DNA of 64,000 nucleotides from Mastigias papua (Eukaryota > Cnidaria > Scyphozoa > Rhizostomeae > Mastigiidae). Positions within the stretch are counted from its first letter, which is position 1. Each line of letters opens with the position of its first letter. The stretch lies in assembly GCA_964019165.1 (NCBI GenBank), contig OZ025270.1, positions 3,926,528-3,990,527 on the forward strand, in the 5' to 3' direction. Under the pieces are notes generated by a model. The model was not told the origin of the DNA. It searched no databases and was given only the letters and a program-made list of their open reading frames with translations. The position numbers and the translations under genes are program-made. Positions 1-11,151 of the stretch are shown piece by piece.

Positions 1-1290
1 TATTTTCAACATTTGCTGAATCCTTTCATCAGAAAACTTAACATCCTCTCTAAGCTCCTTGATTGTAGCATTTAGCTTCATGTTTTGCTTCTTTTGCTCA
101 CTAAGCTTAGAAATCTGTGATGAAATTGTAATTTTATTGTCTCTACATTTTTCTTTTAGGTCTTTTATCTGCTTTTTGGATTCAGAAAGCAAAATCAATA
201 ACTTTACAGATCTCCTCTTTAAATGAAAGAATCCATCACGAAATGTATCAAGCTCTTCTTTAGTCCAGATGCAAACATTACCTTGTGAAGTCCTACTGGT
301 TTCCTTTGCACCAAAATGAAGGAGTTCTGGCTCATGTTGATTTGACAGTCCAGCTGCACCCTCTTTATTATTCTCAAGAGAATCACCTAAAAATCATGTG
401 AATAATAAACAATGAATGCTATGTTTTACAGCATAACTGAGCACTATCTGATTTAGGAATCAACATGGGACATTCCAATAGGACAGATACTGAAATTTTG
501 AGTTCTCATAATAAGAAAGTGGATGGAAAGAAACTATGAAAATAGCACAGTTCTAATAAGAAATGAGCATGGTATGATCAGCTATAGTGGCTAGTTTGCT
601 AAGCTCAATCCTGTCCATTAAGATCAATGATGGCTGCAGTACAAGGGTAATGGGGGTGATTGTCCCTATACCTTAATTCACAGGGAAAAAGGGGGCCAGG
701 TGTGCTCTGTGAAGCAAAGCTAACAAAATTTTGTGAGCCTATTTCAATGTTTCATTTATACACTCTGCTTACACACACTGATTTGGAAGTAAAAGGCAGT
801 GAACACACACATAGGCAGCAGTTGCATGTAATGGTGATGGAGCAATAAACGAAGGTACTTGCTACCTACAACTAGAGGAAATGCTATGAGAACTCTCGAT
901 CTCACCTGTCTACAAAATAACTTTCTACACAACTTTGCAAAAGTCGGTTGATCTATCTCAAGTTTGATTCTACTGTGGCACAAAAAATTAATAAATCGTC
1001 TATTCTAGTTTTCTAACTTCTTCAGTTTTCTAGACATAAGTAGCAGAAATCGAATATAAAAATTTTAACACACCTCTCGGGTTTGCAACTCCATCCGGCT
1101 GGGCAACTTTCACTGTGGAGGGGTGATCTATGCTAGCTGCAACTCGGTTACAAACATCTGGATAATGATCCCTTGTCTTAAAATTGAGCTTGCACAAGTC
1201 TGAGTCCGCTTCTTTATCGTCAAGCAAATCTTCCAGCGAAAACTTTACAGGAAACAATTCGCTCACCCAGTGGGCCTTTGCCGCCATCAT
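1..1290 (-). CDS. Partial coiled-coil protein, first two coding exons
   Basis: Two exons can be joined. Exon 1 runs from an ATG at 1290 (a second ATG at 1287 has the better context, A at -3 and G at +4) to 1074, followed by a GT donor at 1073-1072. Exon 2 begins at 386 after a TTTTTAG acceptor and stays open to the window edge. Exon 1 ends after one base of a codon and exon 2 supplies the other two, so the frame is kept. The visible protein has about 200 residues. Its first 70 are acidic and mixed (MMAAKAHWVSELFPVKF start). From about residue 115 it is a Lys/Glu/Gln-rich helix with heptad-like spacing (SESKKQIKDLKEKC; NMKLNATIKELREDV), which reads as coiled coil. I do not recognise the family; a centrosomal, ciliary or cytoskeletal coiled-coil protein is possible. 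The rest of the gene lies left of the window. Confidence 0.6.
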
Positions 1291-2359
1291 TCAAAAGAGA
1301 GGAATGATAATAGTGATTTTGCCTTGGATCCCTGTTGCTAGCTAATGGCTCATCCGCATTTCCGCATGTAACATGTGGAGGAGCCCCACTATTTTAGACG
1401 GTACACTCAGGGACGTGCAAATACACTAACTGATATGTAAGGACCTTTCTCAACTATAATCGTGAAATTTGTTAATTGAAAAGGTTTAAAAATACACATA
1501 AAAGTTAACAAGGATGAATATGAAAGGGACTGGGCCCTCCAACCCCCCTTTCAAGGGCTTGCAGGGCATCATCATTTGAATGAACAGTTATGGGTTACCT
1601 GGTAACAAGGGACAGCAAGAGATAGCAACTCGTGGTTTTAAATATTACTTTTAGAAACTTTTTTATTAATTTTATTTCAGTACTTTTTGATAACTTGTAG
1701 TATGTCTACTTGGTGCTATTGTATTCTTCTATTTCAATTTAATCTAATTTTGAAAGTTCTTAAGTTTAAGACCCCTTGAAAATCAGCAACACTGAAGGGC
1801 AGCTTTTGTGAAATATTTGAAATCAAATCAATTAAATCACCTTGGTGCTGAGTAAATTAGACGTATTGTTTCGTTTGCGTCGAAACTCACACACTACATC
1901 AAATAATGCTAAACAAATGATTCACATTTATACTGCTGCAACCTAAGATATCGAAGTTACTTACGAAAATTTAGAGTTTAGCTCATAGTTCTAGTATTTC
2001 TATGATTTAGCCTGTAAAGTTCTCACAAGCTGTGTAAATATTTGCACACAGGTCGAGAAATTTACAGTACATTCAAGGAAACCTACTCAGGTTATTGATA
2101 TTAATTCACTGGTGTGAAAACGTGACAGAAGCAAGGGTTTTGAACTTTTAATGATAAAAGTGATATACCATATACAATTAAATTCCTAGCAAAAACAACA
2201 TGAAATCTCCATGTATATTTGCATCCAGGTTGTTCTTCATGCCCAGCACCGCAGTGGCTGGGAGTAGGAGATATAGCTCCCCAAACAAAAAATCTGTCGG
2301 AAGGTTTGAGACATTTGCTATATTATTAACTGAATTTAAATAAAGCTGACAAGTAGATA
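1291..2359. other. Intergenic, no gene seen
   Basis: AT-rich sequence between the left-edge gene and the first repeat copy. All reading frames are short and broken, and I see no RNA gene. The first 100-200 bases upstream of the ATG at 1290 presumably hold the promoter and 5' UTR, but no recognisable element stands out. Confidence 0.4.
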
Positions 2360-2630
2360 CACACTTGAAATTCCAATTTTAACGCATGCCCATCATCTCT
2401 TTTATTTAGTTTACATAGATTTCTTGCGATAACCTATGCATGTGAGTATTTTTTGGTGTACTGCTTGTCTGTCTGTGTAATACTGCAGTGTTAACCAACC
2501 TTGAATATTCTCGACAAGAAAATCCAAACAAGTGACTAGGCCTCAGAAATCCAGTGCTGAACTTTCCTAATATTTTGAACAGCCGAGTACTCCTTTGTTA
2601 CAATCCACTTTCATATAAGAAATGTGTGTT
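2360..2630. repeat. Repeat family F1, copy a
   Basis: Shares blocks with 3440-3602, 9325-9660, 27312-27600 and 42305-42740. Landmarks are a block near CACTTGAAATTCCAATTTT, a CTGTCTGTGTAATACTGCAG block, and a terminal block with CAGAAATCCAGTGCTGAA that ends near CACTTTCATATAAGAAA. In the better copies the two ends are TTATAAGAAAGT and ACTTTCTTATAA, which are inverted complements. The family therefore looks like a non-autonomous inverted-repeat DNA element. This copy is partly rearranged: the centre is inverted relative to the copy at 42305. Confidence 0.55.
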
Positions 2631-2825
2631 GTTAGATCTAAAATATCAGCAAAAGGCAGGAAATAATATAATTCTTTTTAAACTTCGAATCTTTAAAACA
2701 TATCAACTAAATATTACAATCATACGTCTCACTAAATTAGGCAACGTACAACTGGCTGTCAGGTATACTAAATAAACATAGACTGCATAAAAGTATATAT
2801 AAAGTAGATAACATCAATAGTAATG

Positions 2826-2920
2826 GGGAAAGAAAAAATAAATAAATAAATAATAATAATATTGGTAATGATTTTCATATTTCATTAATTATAATAATAA
2901 GAATAATAATGACAATATTT
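2826..2920. repeat. AATA/ATA microsatellite
   Basis: Short imperfect runs of AATA and AATAAT units, low complexity, no coding potential. Confidence 0.7.
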
Positions 2921-3176
2921 AAGCAGGTACATCATATCAGTTGATATAATTGTTTTCCATATGAGACCTATGCCAAGCATATACAATCAGGTTGCTTTGA
3001 CCATGCAGAAATAAATAAATAATGGGAGTTTGTTGCCCTTGGACGAGCTCCATCCAAACTTTTGGTTGCACATTTCCTTTATAAGAAAGTTTTGCCCGCC
3101 TATCGCTAGAGCTGCACATGCAAAGTCGATTAAGCTTACCTGCCTGTCATCAATACTTATGTGTAGTTGGGGCCTG

Positions 3177-3371
3177 ATTATATGGAGAAAATTGTCCCGT
3201 TTCGCCGGGACGGTGCGTTTTGCCGGGATCCACCTGTCCTGGTGAAGCTCTTGTTGTAAACATTTTACTATTATATGAGATCTTAATTTTGTCTCGGTTA
3301 GGCATGACAATTTTCAGAGGCAGGATCTTGCCTTTGTTCCGGCAAGGCGAGACTTTTTTTCTCCATATAAT
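3177..3371. mobile_element. 195-bp MITE-like inverted-repeat element
   Basis: The segment opens with ATTATATGGAGAAAA and closes with its exact reverse complement TTTTCTCCATATAAT. The interior is GC-richer than the flanks and has more partial dyad symmetry (CCCGTTTCGCCGGGACGG on the left, TTCCGGCAAGGCGAGAC on the right). It has no open frame. Size and symmetry fit a miniature inverted-repeat transposable element. The superfamily is not assignable, because the AT palindrome at the ends hides the target-site duplication. Confidence 0.65.
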
Positions 3372-3439
3372 CCATATATAAGTTTATACTTGGTCAGTAT
3401 TTGATTTTGAGATCTAATAACGTTGATTAATCTATACAC

Positions 3440-3605
3440 ATTTGAAATTCGAATTTTCATACAAGCGCATTATCTCCTTTGATTAATTTGCATAGATTTT
3501 TTGTGATAATCTGTGCATTTCAGTGATGTGATTGTGTATTACCTGTTTTTCTGTGTAACTCTGCAGCGTTATACAAACTGGAATATTCTCGCTAAGAAAG
3601 TCTTA
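3440..3605. repeat. Repeat family F1, copy b (partial)
   Basis: Matches copy a block by block: the TTGAAATTCGAATTTTCATA block, a TGCATAGATTTTTTGTGATA block, the TTCTGTGTAACTCTGCAG block, then GGAATATTCTCGCTAAGAAA. It keeps only the internal part and lacks the clear terminal block with CCAGTGCTGAA. Confidence 0.5.
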
Positions 3606-4266
3606 AGGAGATTTCAGTACTGACATCTTGCAAAAGTTAAATAAAGTCTAGCACAGTGTGAGACAAAATTTCCTTATAAAGATACGCGCCAGTTATCGAA
3701 TGAGATAATAAGCTGGTTTGAAATCGTACCGAGAGAATCGAGCCCAGCATAGACTGCATATGAAAAATACGAACACACCATTTCACTATCCTATTCAGCC
3801 TGTGACTAGTACGTAAATATTCTACGGATCACTTAATAAAACCAGAACTTTGATGCCTTGATCACACCGCAGACCCATTAGAAGAAAAAAGTAATAATTT
3901 AATTTCTAAAGCATGAAACCCCAATGAACACACATTCATATGCACCCTCCTCATTCCTTATAGTCTCTCATATGAGACAAACGCGAAGCAAACCAAACGG
4001 CAGCATGGAAAAGAAGTCATTCACTGTTAGTCCTATCACAAATTGACTTAACAGAAAACCTGATTAAGCGGATGACCTTTCCGAAAACCGGATTATTTTG
4101 CTAAAACCGGAGCCAGAATATCTCATCAATTGTGCAAGTACGCCCACGCCTGGTACTGTTCGTTGATATAGTCTAATGTAAAATATATTAGCTGTTTTGA
4201 GCTTACAAAACAGCAAATTGCTAATAATTACCATTAACATTTGTACAAAAATAATTACCTTTGACA
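3606..4266. other. Intergenic, no gene seen
   Basis: No supported coding exon, RNA gene or clear repeat. The short frames here have no recognisable domain. Confidence 0.35.
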
Positions 4267-4522
4267 ATTGTACCAACAACGAGGAACAAGAAAGTACTAG
4301 AGGGCAAATTCATTCTGTTTTATGGAATGATTAAATATTCCATGAATAATCTTCAATCGAAGCATTGGAGAGGATTTGTCAAATACGATTGATTATTGTA
4401 CCAACAACGAGGAACAAGAAAGTACTAGAGGGCAAATTCATTCTGTTTTATGGAATGATTAAATATTCCATGAATAATCTTCAATCGAAGCATTGGAGAG
4501 GATTTGTCAAATACGATTTATT
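4267..4522. repeat. 128-bp perfect tandem duplication (two copies)
   Basis: The block starting ATTGTACCAACAACGAGGAA at 4267 is repeated at 4395. The two 128-bp copies agree throughout apart from one base near the end (G at 4391, T at 4519). Near-identity implies a recent event or an assembly artefact. No gene is affected. Confidence 0.9.
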
Positions 4523-4986
4523 ATTTCAAACTGTTTTAAATTTCTCCATCAATGGGCAAATGTAATCACCAAACTTCAAACATTCTGGGTAAATTACTGT
4601 TAAAAACATGAAGAATGATTTCAAGTTTCCTTTAAATGACCTCGAATTTTCATACGAGATAAATTTTAGTAATTTTGAGCAAAATAATGCATTGTGATAG
4701 GCGTTTCCACTCATTACTGCAATCCTCACAATTCAGTGATTCGATTAATGTTCTTAGGAACGGCACAAAACTAGTTTAGCTAATGAAGGGCATATCTGTA
4801 AAGTGTATTACTAGCAGAGGTAAAACTAGTCGGGGCTTTATGGATTGCAGAGCTCCCAAAATAAAAAGTCGATTTTTTCAGGCAATTCTTTGGCTTCTCC
4901 AGGATATTTTTAAGTTTAATTGAAAATAAATAGACTTAAATATTTCACAGTGTTTGTACCCATCTTCTGGTCTCAGTTTCATTTGT
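4523..4986. other. Intergenic, no gene seen
   Basis: AT-rich unique sequence leading into the satellite. Nothing recognisable. Confidence 0.35.
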
Positions 4987-5443
4987 AATATCATATCATA
5001 TTATATCATATCATATCATATCATATCATATCATATCATATCATATCATATCATATCATATCATATCATATCATATCATATCATATCATATCATATCATA
5101 TCATATTATATCATATATCTTATCATATCATATCATATCATATCATATCATATCATATCATATCATATCATATCATATCATATCATATTATATCATATAT
5201 CTTATCATATCATATCATATCATATCATATTATATCATATCATATCATATCATATCATATATCATATATCATATATCATATATCATATATCATATATCAT
5301 ATCATATCATGTCATATCATATCATATCATATCATATCATATCATATCATATCATATCATATCATATCATATCATATATCATATCATATGTCATATCATA
5401 TCATATATCATATCATATATCATATCATATATCATATCATATA
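4987..5443. repeat. TATCA pentanucleotide satellite, about 460 bp
   Basis: Nearly pure TCATA/TATCA pentamers, with scattered variants that add two bases (ATATATC) or change C to T (TATTA). The longer-unit variants cluster at about 5255-5300 and 5378-5440. It reads as an open frame of I-S-Y-H residues only because the unit has no stop in one frame. Right after the transposon at 5444-6804 another 29 bases of the same sequence follow (6805-6833). Confidence 0.95.
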
Positions 5444-6804
5444 CAGGCGCGGATCCAGACTACAGCGAAGTATGCTAGAGCTGAAGTCAGATTTTACATT
5501 TGTGACGTAATGATTATCCCTGCATACATAACTATGCTTCTTGCTGTATAGGCTTGGTTCAAAATACCATGTAAAGTACATTTCTTCATGCACCAATGTG
5601 TCGTAAGTCTAAGTAAATACACAGTTCTTTCCCACTTGCTCTGTACATAGCTTACGCTGGAACTGGAGTAAGCCGACATTACGTAGTCTGCCTTTTATGA
5701 CAGCGTTATTGAGAATCAGCGATGTATTGATCAATCGTGGCTCATTCCGAGCAGCATCAGCTCTGGCGGGAGCTGTAGTCAGTTCAAATCTACCCAATCA
5801 AAACAAGAGCTGACGTCTGCTGAAGATTGAACATCGAATGAAATTTGACGCTGACTACTGCTGGCAATGTAATGAATAATAAGTGGAACGAAAGTCACAG
5901 GCTGGAAATGCAATATGCAACGCCGCTTTGAGGGGCTGTTGAAGTGAGAAAGAGAGGATCTGTCTCTAGCATTTATGTCCAAAATAATCTCTCAAGACAT
6001 TACGTAATTAGCTTGACATAGCTAATTTGTAGCTGACAGAAACAGAAGTCATTTCACCGTTATATCTCAGTTCCCCACAATGGCGATTACTGCTAGTTTA
6101 GTCCTTTCAAATATAAGACGGCTTTTACAAGACAAAGCTTTACAATTATAGGAAAAAGAAAAGCTTCTCTCTGAGACATACACTTTCCCCATGATTTTAT
6201 CACAACATACACTTTTCCATGATTTTATCGCAAACATGGAAAGTCACTTCTCCAGGAAACTTCTGCTTGCCTATAACGGGTCTGCTCTGTAGTTCCCAGT
6301 TTCTGAGACTTCCAGAGCAAACATTTCTTGTCAGGCAAAAGGATAAGCTATTAGGGGTCAGCCATTTATAACTCTGGGTACCGGGGCGGGTTAGGATTGG
6401 GGAGGGTATGAAAACTTTTTCTAGGAAAGTTGAGGGCATGGAACAATTTTGAGAATTTTGAGGGGTACGAATCCTCAAAAAATCTTCAGAAAATGATTTG
6501 CAGAAGCCTATTGACTACTGAATTTATGCGCATCTAGTTGTCAAAGTTTCTTTAATAGTAATTCTTCTCTCATTTAAATTTTATGTGGTATATAGTGTTA
6601 TTGCAGTGCTCTTATTAGAATCCCTTATGTCAAATGCTATGCCGGTAGGACAAAGCTATTCAACACAATTTTAGAGCCAAATAGATAGAAAAAAGTATAC
6701 TTTATTTAAGACTATCTCGTCACACTCTTACATTCATTGCCACACCCTAAATCATTGACCACGCCCTTTAGCATAAGTCAGATTTTTGGCTAGATCCGCG
6801 CCTG
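5444..6804. mobile_element. 1.36-kb hAT-like DNA transposon inserted in the satellite
   Basis: Left end CAGGCGCGGATCCAG and right end CTAGATCCGCGCCTG are inverted complements with one mismatch. TATCA satellite flanks both sides, so the insertion boundary is sharp. Terminal CAGG-type repeats of this form, with subterminal CCACACCC and CCACGCCC near the right end, are typical of hAT-related elements. No frame longer than about 90 codons exists inside and no transposase domain is recognisable, so the copy is non-autonomous. The target-site duplication cannot be read because the satellite flanks are themselves repetitive. Confidence 0.75.
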
Positions 6805-6833
6805 ATATATCATATCAATCATCATATCATATG
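6805..6833. repeat. Satellite remnant right of the transposon
   Basis: ATATATCATATC-type sequence identical in kind to the array at 4987-5443. It shows that the transposon landed inside, near the end of, a pre-existing array. Confidence 0.75.
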
Positions 6834-6974
6834 TTAATTTTTTAATGTTGGATTTTTACAATAATATTAAAATACTGCTTAAGACTAACTTAACTACATC
6901 AAATCTTAAAGGAGAAAAATATCTAAAAATGACAAAAAAGAAATGAAAAAACTCGTACCATATTCTGATTATAT

Positions 6975-7319
6975 CTATATTCTGCACGTGCACGTGTATG
7001 TTACACGCTTTTTTTCATAAAACTCCCACACAATCGATAGGTTCATGTTATTTAATAACCTGTATATTTCAATCACTAGCTTTTTCAAATTTTTCACATG
7101 AATGCTAAAGCGTTTACTACATCCGAGTAACGATTGAATTGAGGAGTCATAGTTATTGTGGCGAATCATTAATGCACGTTTATGGACACGATTGAACTTT
7201 TTGTTTGCATTTTTGTTGCAGAATGCCCATATCAAAAGGCAATAATTGAAATTCGATATAATCACCACGTTACAGATAGATAATGCTTGCTCTCGTAAAA
7301 TATACATATTTAGACACAT
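6975..7319 (-). mobile_element. Non-LTR retrotransposon ORF2 C-terminal fragment
   Basis: A 114-codon minus-strand frame contains ISNFNYCLLIWAFCNKNANK followed by KFNRVHKRALMI. This is the conserved region after the reverse transcriptase core of CR1/L2/jockey-type ORF2 (family pattern SQFNYCPLVWMF...NRLHERALRI). The same region is better preserved at 14604-15182. Upstream palm motifs are absent, so the copy is 5'-truncated and dead. Confidence 0.7.
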
Positions 7320-7483
7320 AAAGAGTCATAAAGAGTAACTGCAGGGCATGACGGGACCGTATCAAGATACATCTGTTTTATAAAATTTTGTAATAAATAG
7401 TTATACAATGAAAAAGTTAGCCATAAGTATTCGAGAGGAAAAACTAGTAGGAATAGCAATAAAAAAGATGTTGAGTAAAACAG

Positions 7484-7520
7484 AACGCTCAGGTCTCACG
7501 CACTGGGCGTGAGACTGACG
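7484..7520. other. Perfect 9-bp stem hairpin
   Basis: GTCTCACGC (7493-7501), a five-base loop, then GCGTGAGAC (7507-7515). A further AACGC/GCGTT pairing lies outside. It lies in gene-free sequence and no role can be read from it. Confidence 0.5.
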
Positions 7521-7773
7521 CGTTTGAGCAATTTATCATCCTCTCATGCAAAAAGAAAACCCTTACCTGAAATTCCATTTTACCCGACTTCAATGAGCTT
7601 CTGCCGGTAGTACAGTATAAAAGTAGATCAACCACCAAGAAATAACAAACAGCCGAGAGTGCTGACAATACCCCACAACGACTGATTCCATTTCACAAAT
7701 TCGAAATCATGCCCATGGTGCCAATACAGAATGGAAAATTGTTTCTACCTTAGAAATTGCATCCAGGGTGGTG

Positions 7774-7791
7774 CTAGTCTGCACAGACTAG
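7774..7791. other. 18-bp near-perfect palindrome beside a G run
   Basis: CTAGTCTGCACAGACTAG, whose arms pair as CTAGTCTG and CAGACTAG, is followed directly by a run of eight G. It could be a damaged transposon end, but no partner end was found. Confidence 0.4.
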
Positions 7792-8288
7792 GGGGGGGCT
7801 ATCGCGCCATGCCTGTAACAGATCACGCTCTTTGGGGGCCTTCTTCAGTATAACAGGGTGCAATGAAATACGCACTAGAAATCTCCAACCCCACCATCTT
7901 TTATCCCCGCATTCGAACGAAAAAGAGTAACTTAGTATGGAGAAAACTAAGGGAGACATGTTCCCAGCCCCCCGTGGCTTCATCAATGAATACAGCTGGA
8001 CATATGCTGACCCCATCTTCCCCTAAACAGGGGTGTACATGTATTGATAATAAGTGTATTAGGGGCGTCACAAACTGTTTAACGAATTTTCTCAAGATAT
8101 TTTAGGTAAAATGTTGATGAAAAGTCACTGAAAACTTAAGTTTACGAGATTTATCCGAAGGTTTTAGTTCGCTTGTCATGTTGTCTAAGTATGTCAGCCA
8201 AATGATCTCAAACTGATTACTGCATTACTGTTGCTTTTGACTGAATGATGCTCTTTTAACTCACACACAAAGGCACAAAGGCACACAG

Positions 8289-8289
<1 letters not shown>
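7792..8289. other. Intergenic, no gene seen
   Basis: GC-richer patch with overlapping 60-80 codon frames on both strands and no recognisable domain. Probably old repeat sequence. Confidence 0.3.
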
Positions 8290-8340
<51 letters not shown>

Positions 8341-8475
8341 GCACAAGAAAAGGACACCTTAACAAATATTATATGATTTTACTGGAGCTTGAAATAACTG
8401 AGTTAACAGAATGCTGTTGCTTTTTTAGAGAGAAAAATATGAATTGCAACTTTGGGCCAAGAGGTAGAACTGCGG
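8290..8475. repeat. CA-tract-linked dispersed repeat F2, copy a
   Basis: A (CA)n run that turns into (CG)n at about 8327-8342 is followed by about 130 bp starting AAGAAAAGGACACCTTAACA and ending near GGCCAAGAGGTAGAACTGC. The same 130 bp follows a (CA)n run at 28733-28862. Tract and flank therefore moved together as one repeat unit. Confidence 0.8.
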
Positions 8476-9324
8476 ACTTTTGTTGCAGGAACTGACATCA
8501 TTTTTAGCAGTCTCGATATGACTCAGTGTCTTTTCCCGCTGTATACGATGCAAAGAAGCAAGTTGTAGCTTTTTAAAATTCTTAAATGTCTCTTGTAATG
8601 AATAGCCTCACAGTGATTAATATTTTGTATGCATGGATGAATACATAAATGGAAATGACTTTTATATTGCAATTAGCTGTTGTTCACAATAATTCATAAA
8701 ATACAAAAAGTCGCATATGAACTTCAGTCGTCTGCAGTCTAAACTCACGGTCGTGCCTTCAGTCGCCAAACATTAAGTTATGAACACAACGACCATATCG
8801 CTACCATATGTCGCCAACGATTTTGGGTTGAAGTAATTTCAACTAATCACACCCAACAATTATATCGATGTCTGTGTTTGCGTTGTATCCATGAGATAAC
8901 GAATAGCAACTGCTGTTAGTATTAAATGTTTTTCTATTGCTTATTAGTTGATTGATAGATAACAACAGAAAGCAAGTTGAATTGGACAGCTGAACGACGC
9001 CGTCTTGAACATTCAATAAATCTCTCAATCTTGCATTCAAAATTGTTAATAGTCAAAGAAAATTCTAAGTAAAAACTTGTGTTCAGCTTTAAGATATAGT
9101 ATATGTTGGTAATGTACTCTCTTAGGTAGCTGTATATTTTCATAGAAGGAACCGAGCTCAAAGCCATAAATTCCCCGGTTTTTCGAAATCTATGGGGCAC
9201 ATTGCAGTACGAAAAGTCCCTCAAGAGTTTCTTAATTTTGACTTAGTGCTAAGACAGGATACTATAGATATTGTAAGCTTCAATGCAAGCGCTTCAATAA
9301 AGCAATGCTTCATGGATTACACGT
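8476..9324. other. Intergenic, no gene seen
   Basis: No coding exon with a recognisable domain, and no RNA gene. The 60-96 codon minus-strand frames here have no recognisable content. Confidence 0.35.
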
Positions 9325-9660
9325 ATTTTTATAAGAAAGTTCTTTTCGCCCAGGATTGAAACTCTCTTAGCATTTTCATGATTATAGTACTGCAAGAATG
9401 TTCTAGTTGGCGTAACACTTCAGCGTTACAAAGACAGACAGGCCCTAACATAGCACTCTAGTACATATGCTACGACAAGAAATCAATGCAAATTAAGTAA
9501 AAACCACGACTGTCTTGAGTGAATAGTTGAATTGTAAAGGTATATGACTGTATACAACTTATCAACTTTCCTAGGTCTCAGATATCCAGCACTGAACTCT
9601 GTTAACTGCTTGAGCAATCCAGTCTTACTTTCCTACAGACCACTTTCTTATAACAAAAAG
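9325..9660. repeat. Repeat family F1, copy c (near full length)
   Basis: Starts TTTTTATAAGAAAGTTCTTT and ends near CCACTTTCTTATAACAAA, so both terminal inverted repeats (TTATAAGAAAGT / ACTTTCTTATAA) are present. Inside are TTCGCCCAGGATTGAAACTC, an ACAGACAGACAG run and the ATCCAGCACTGAACTC block. Same order and orientation as the copy at 42305-42740. About 335 bp, no open frame: a MITE-like element. Confidence 0.7.
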
Positions 9661-11151
9661 TTGTACACACAATTCATGCAATTCTGACTGTAAAAAATGG
9701 AACTGCCTCCATAATTCTCGATTTTCTGTAATGATTTCCTTGGAGATTTAGTCGTCAGTAATTGCAGGATTAATGGCAAAGGGAAAATAATGGAATTCTT
9801 GCAGCTGATGGTGTTATTGATCCAAGGTGTTGACGAGCTGATGTACTCTGTGCAGATTACAGTAATAGAAAATACAGATGTACTAAAAGCTGACAAGATG
9901 ATAGGGCAATAAGCCGAATATATAATTATATCGGAAAAGAATCCATCAGAACTGATAGATGAACTAAACGAGACAAGTAGTCAAATTAGAGGTTAATTTT
10001 TACAATTGCATCCAAAGCATTCGTCTCATTAAGTTGACGATGATGCACAATTAAGGTCAGATATCTAATTATCAATCTCTAGTTGCTGCACGCCTATTGA
10101 TTCAGCTCGCACAACTGTGCATATTGTTGCTAACCAACTCTTGGCGGTAATTTCGCTAACGAGTACTTATGAGCTAACTACAGCCTGTGCACAGTGGTGG
10201 AAATCGAGGAAAACTCACGAAAGACACCGAAGAAATTAATCATCTTTCTAGAAGGGGAATGTAGATCTGCTGATACTAAGCTATCGTGCCACATATTCCA
10301 ACCAAGAAAGTCTTTAAGAATGGCAATTAGAACATATAAAAAAAGTAGGAAAATGAGAGATAAAGAAATGCTTATCAAACCCACTTCTACTACATGAAAC
10401 TTTATAAAGATCCACTCTCTCCTCTTCGCACTTTGCTGAGTTGTAATAAATGTGAATTTAAGCAACTGCAATCTTACCGACATGCAAAATATGTCAAAGA
10501 AACAACCAGTCAAAACGCCCTATATAACAAATCCATACAATGTATAAATGATCATTATGTTACTTAATAGCCACTTTCTTGCACGCTGGAGGCTTCCATT
10601 TGTTACACTCCATAAAAACTTGCCTAGCTTTCCCTACTTCAACTACCATGTTTCCTAGTCAAGTGCTATCAGTATACCTTTAAGCTGATCTCAAAAATGT
10701 TTATGCCAAATTTAAACTTAATATCGACTGTGATCAATTCCAATGTGTAGTGTTATAATTAATAAACAATTTTCCCTTTAACAGGGTGTACAAATCCTAA
10801 AAAGTTGCCGCTCAAAAGTACATAAAGTTGCCTTTCACTATTTCCTAACTAAAAAATAATAAAAAGCGGTAGGTTTTGCTCACAGCCAGAAGAACGAGAG
10901 ATTTATCCAAAAAATGGGAGTCTCTCAGGAAAAACGGGGACTTTGAATGTATGTCATGCACTAATTTTCTGTAAGTAACTGATTTTTAACACTCTTTGAA
11001 CCCCAGTATTGCTTTCAAATAAAAAGAGAGCTTGATATTGGGGAATTTCAAAATTAAACACCGATCTACAGTAGAGAAAGAATGTGATCTATCAAGCAAT
11101 TATTGTCCTGCAAGTGAATAATTTCAAACTCTTTGGAAACTGAAATGGCTT
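9661..11151. other. Intergenic, no gene seen
   Basis: No convincing exon. A 111-codon minus frame at 10178-10513 has one hydrophobic stretch but no recognisable family and no splice partner. The stretch ends at the 3' side of GPCR 1; no clear AATAAA signal sits immediately after its stop. Confidence 0.35.

Noticed and set aside
4987..5443. CRISPR-like array
   Set aside because: Direct repeats have no spacers; it is a simple satellite, and the window is eukaryotic.
4954..5478. 174-codon frame of repeating ISYHI residues
   Set aside because: It is a translation of the TATCA satellite, which has no stop in one frame. No evidence of a gene.
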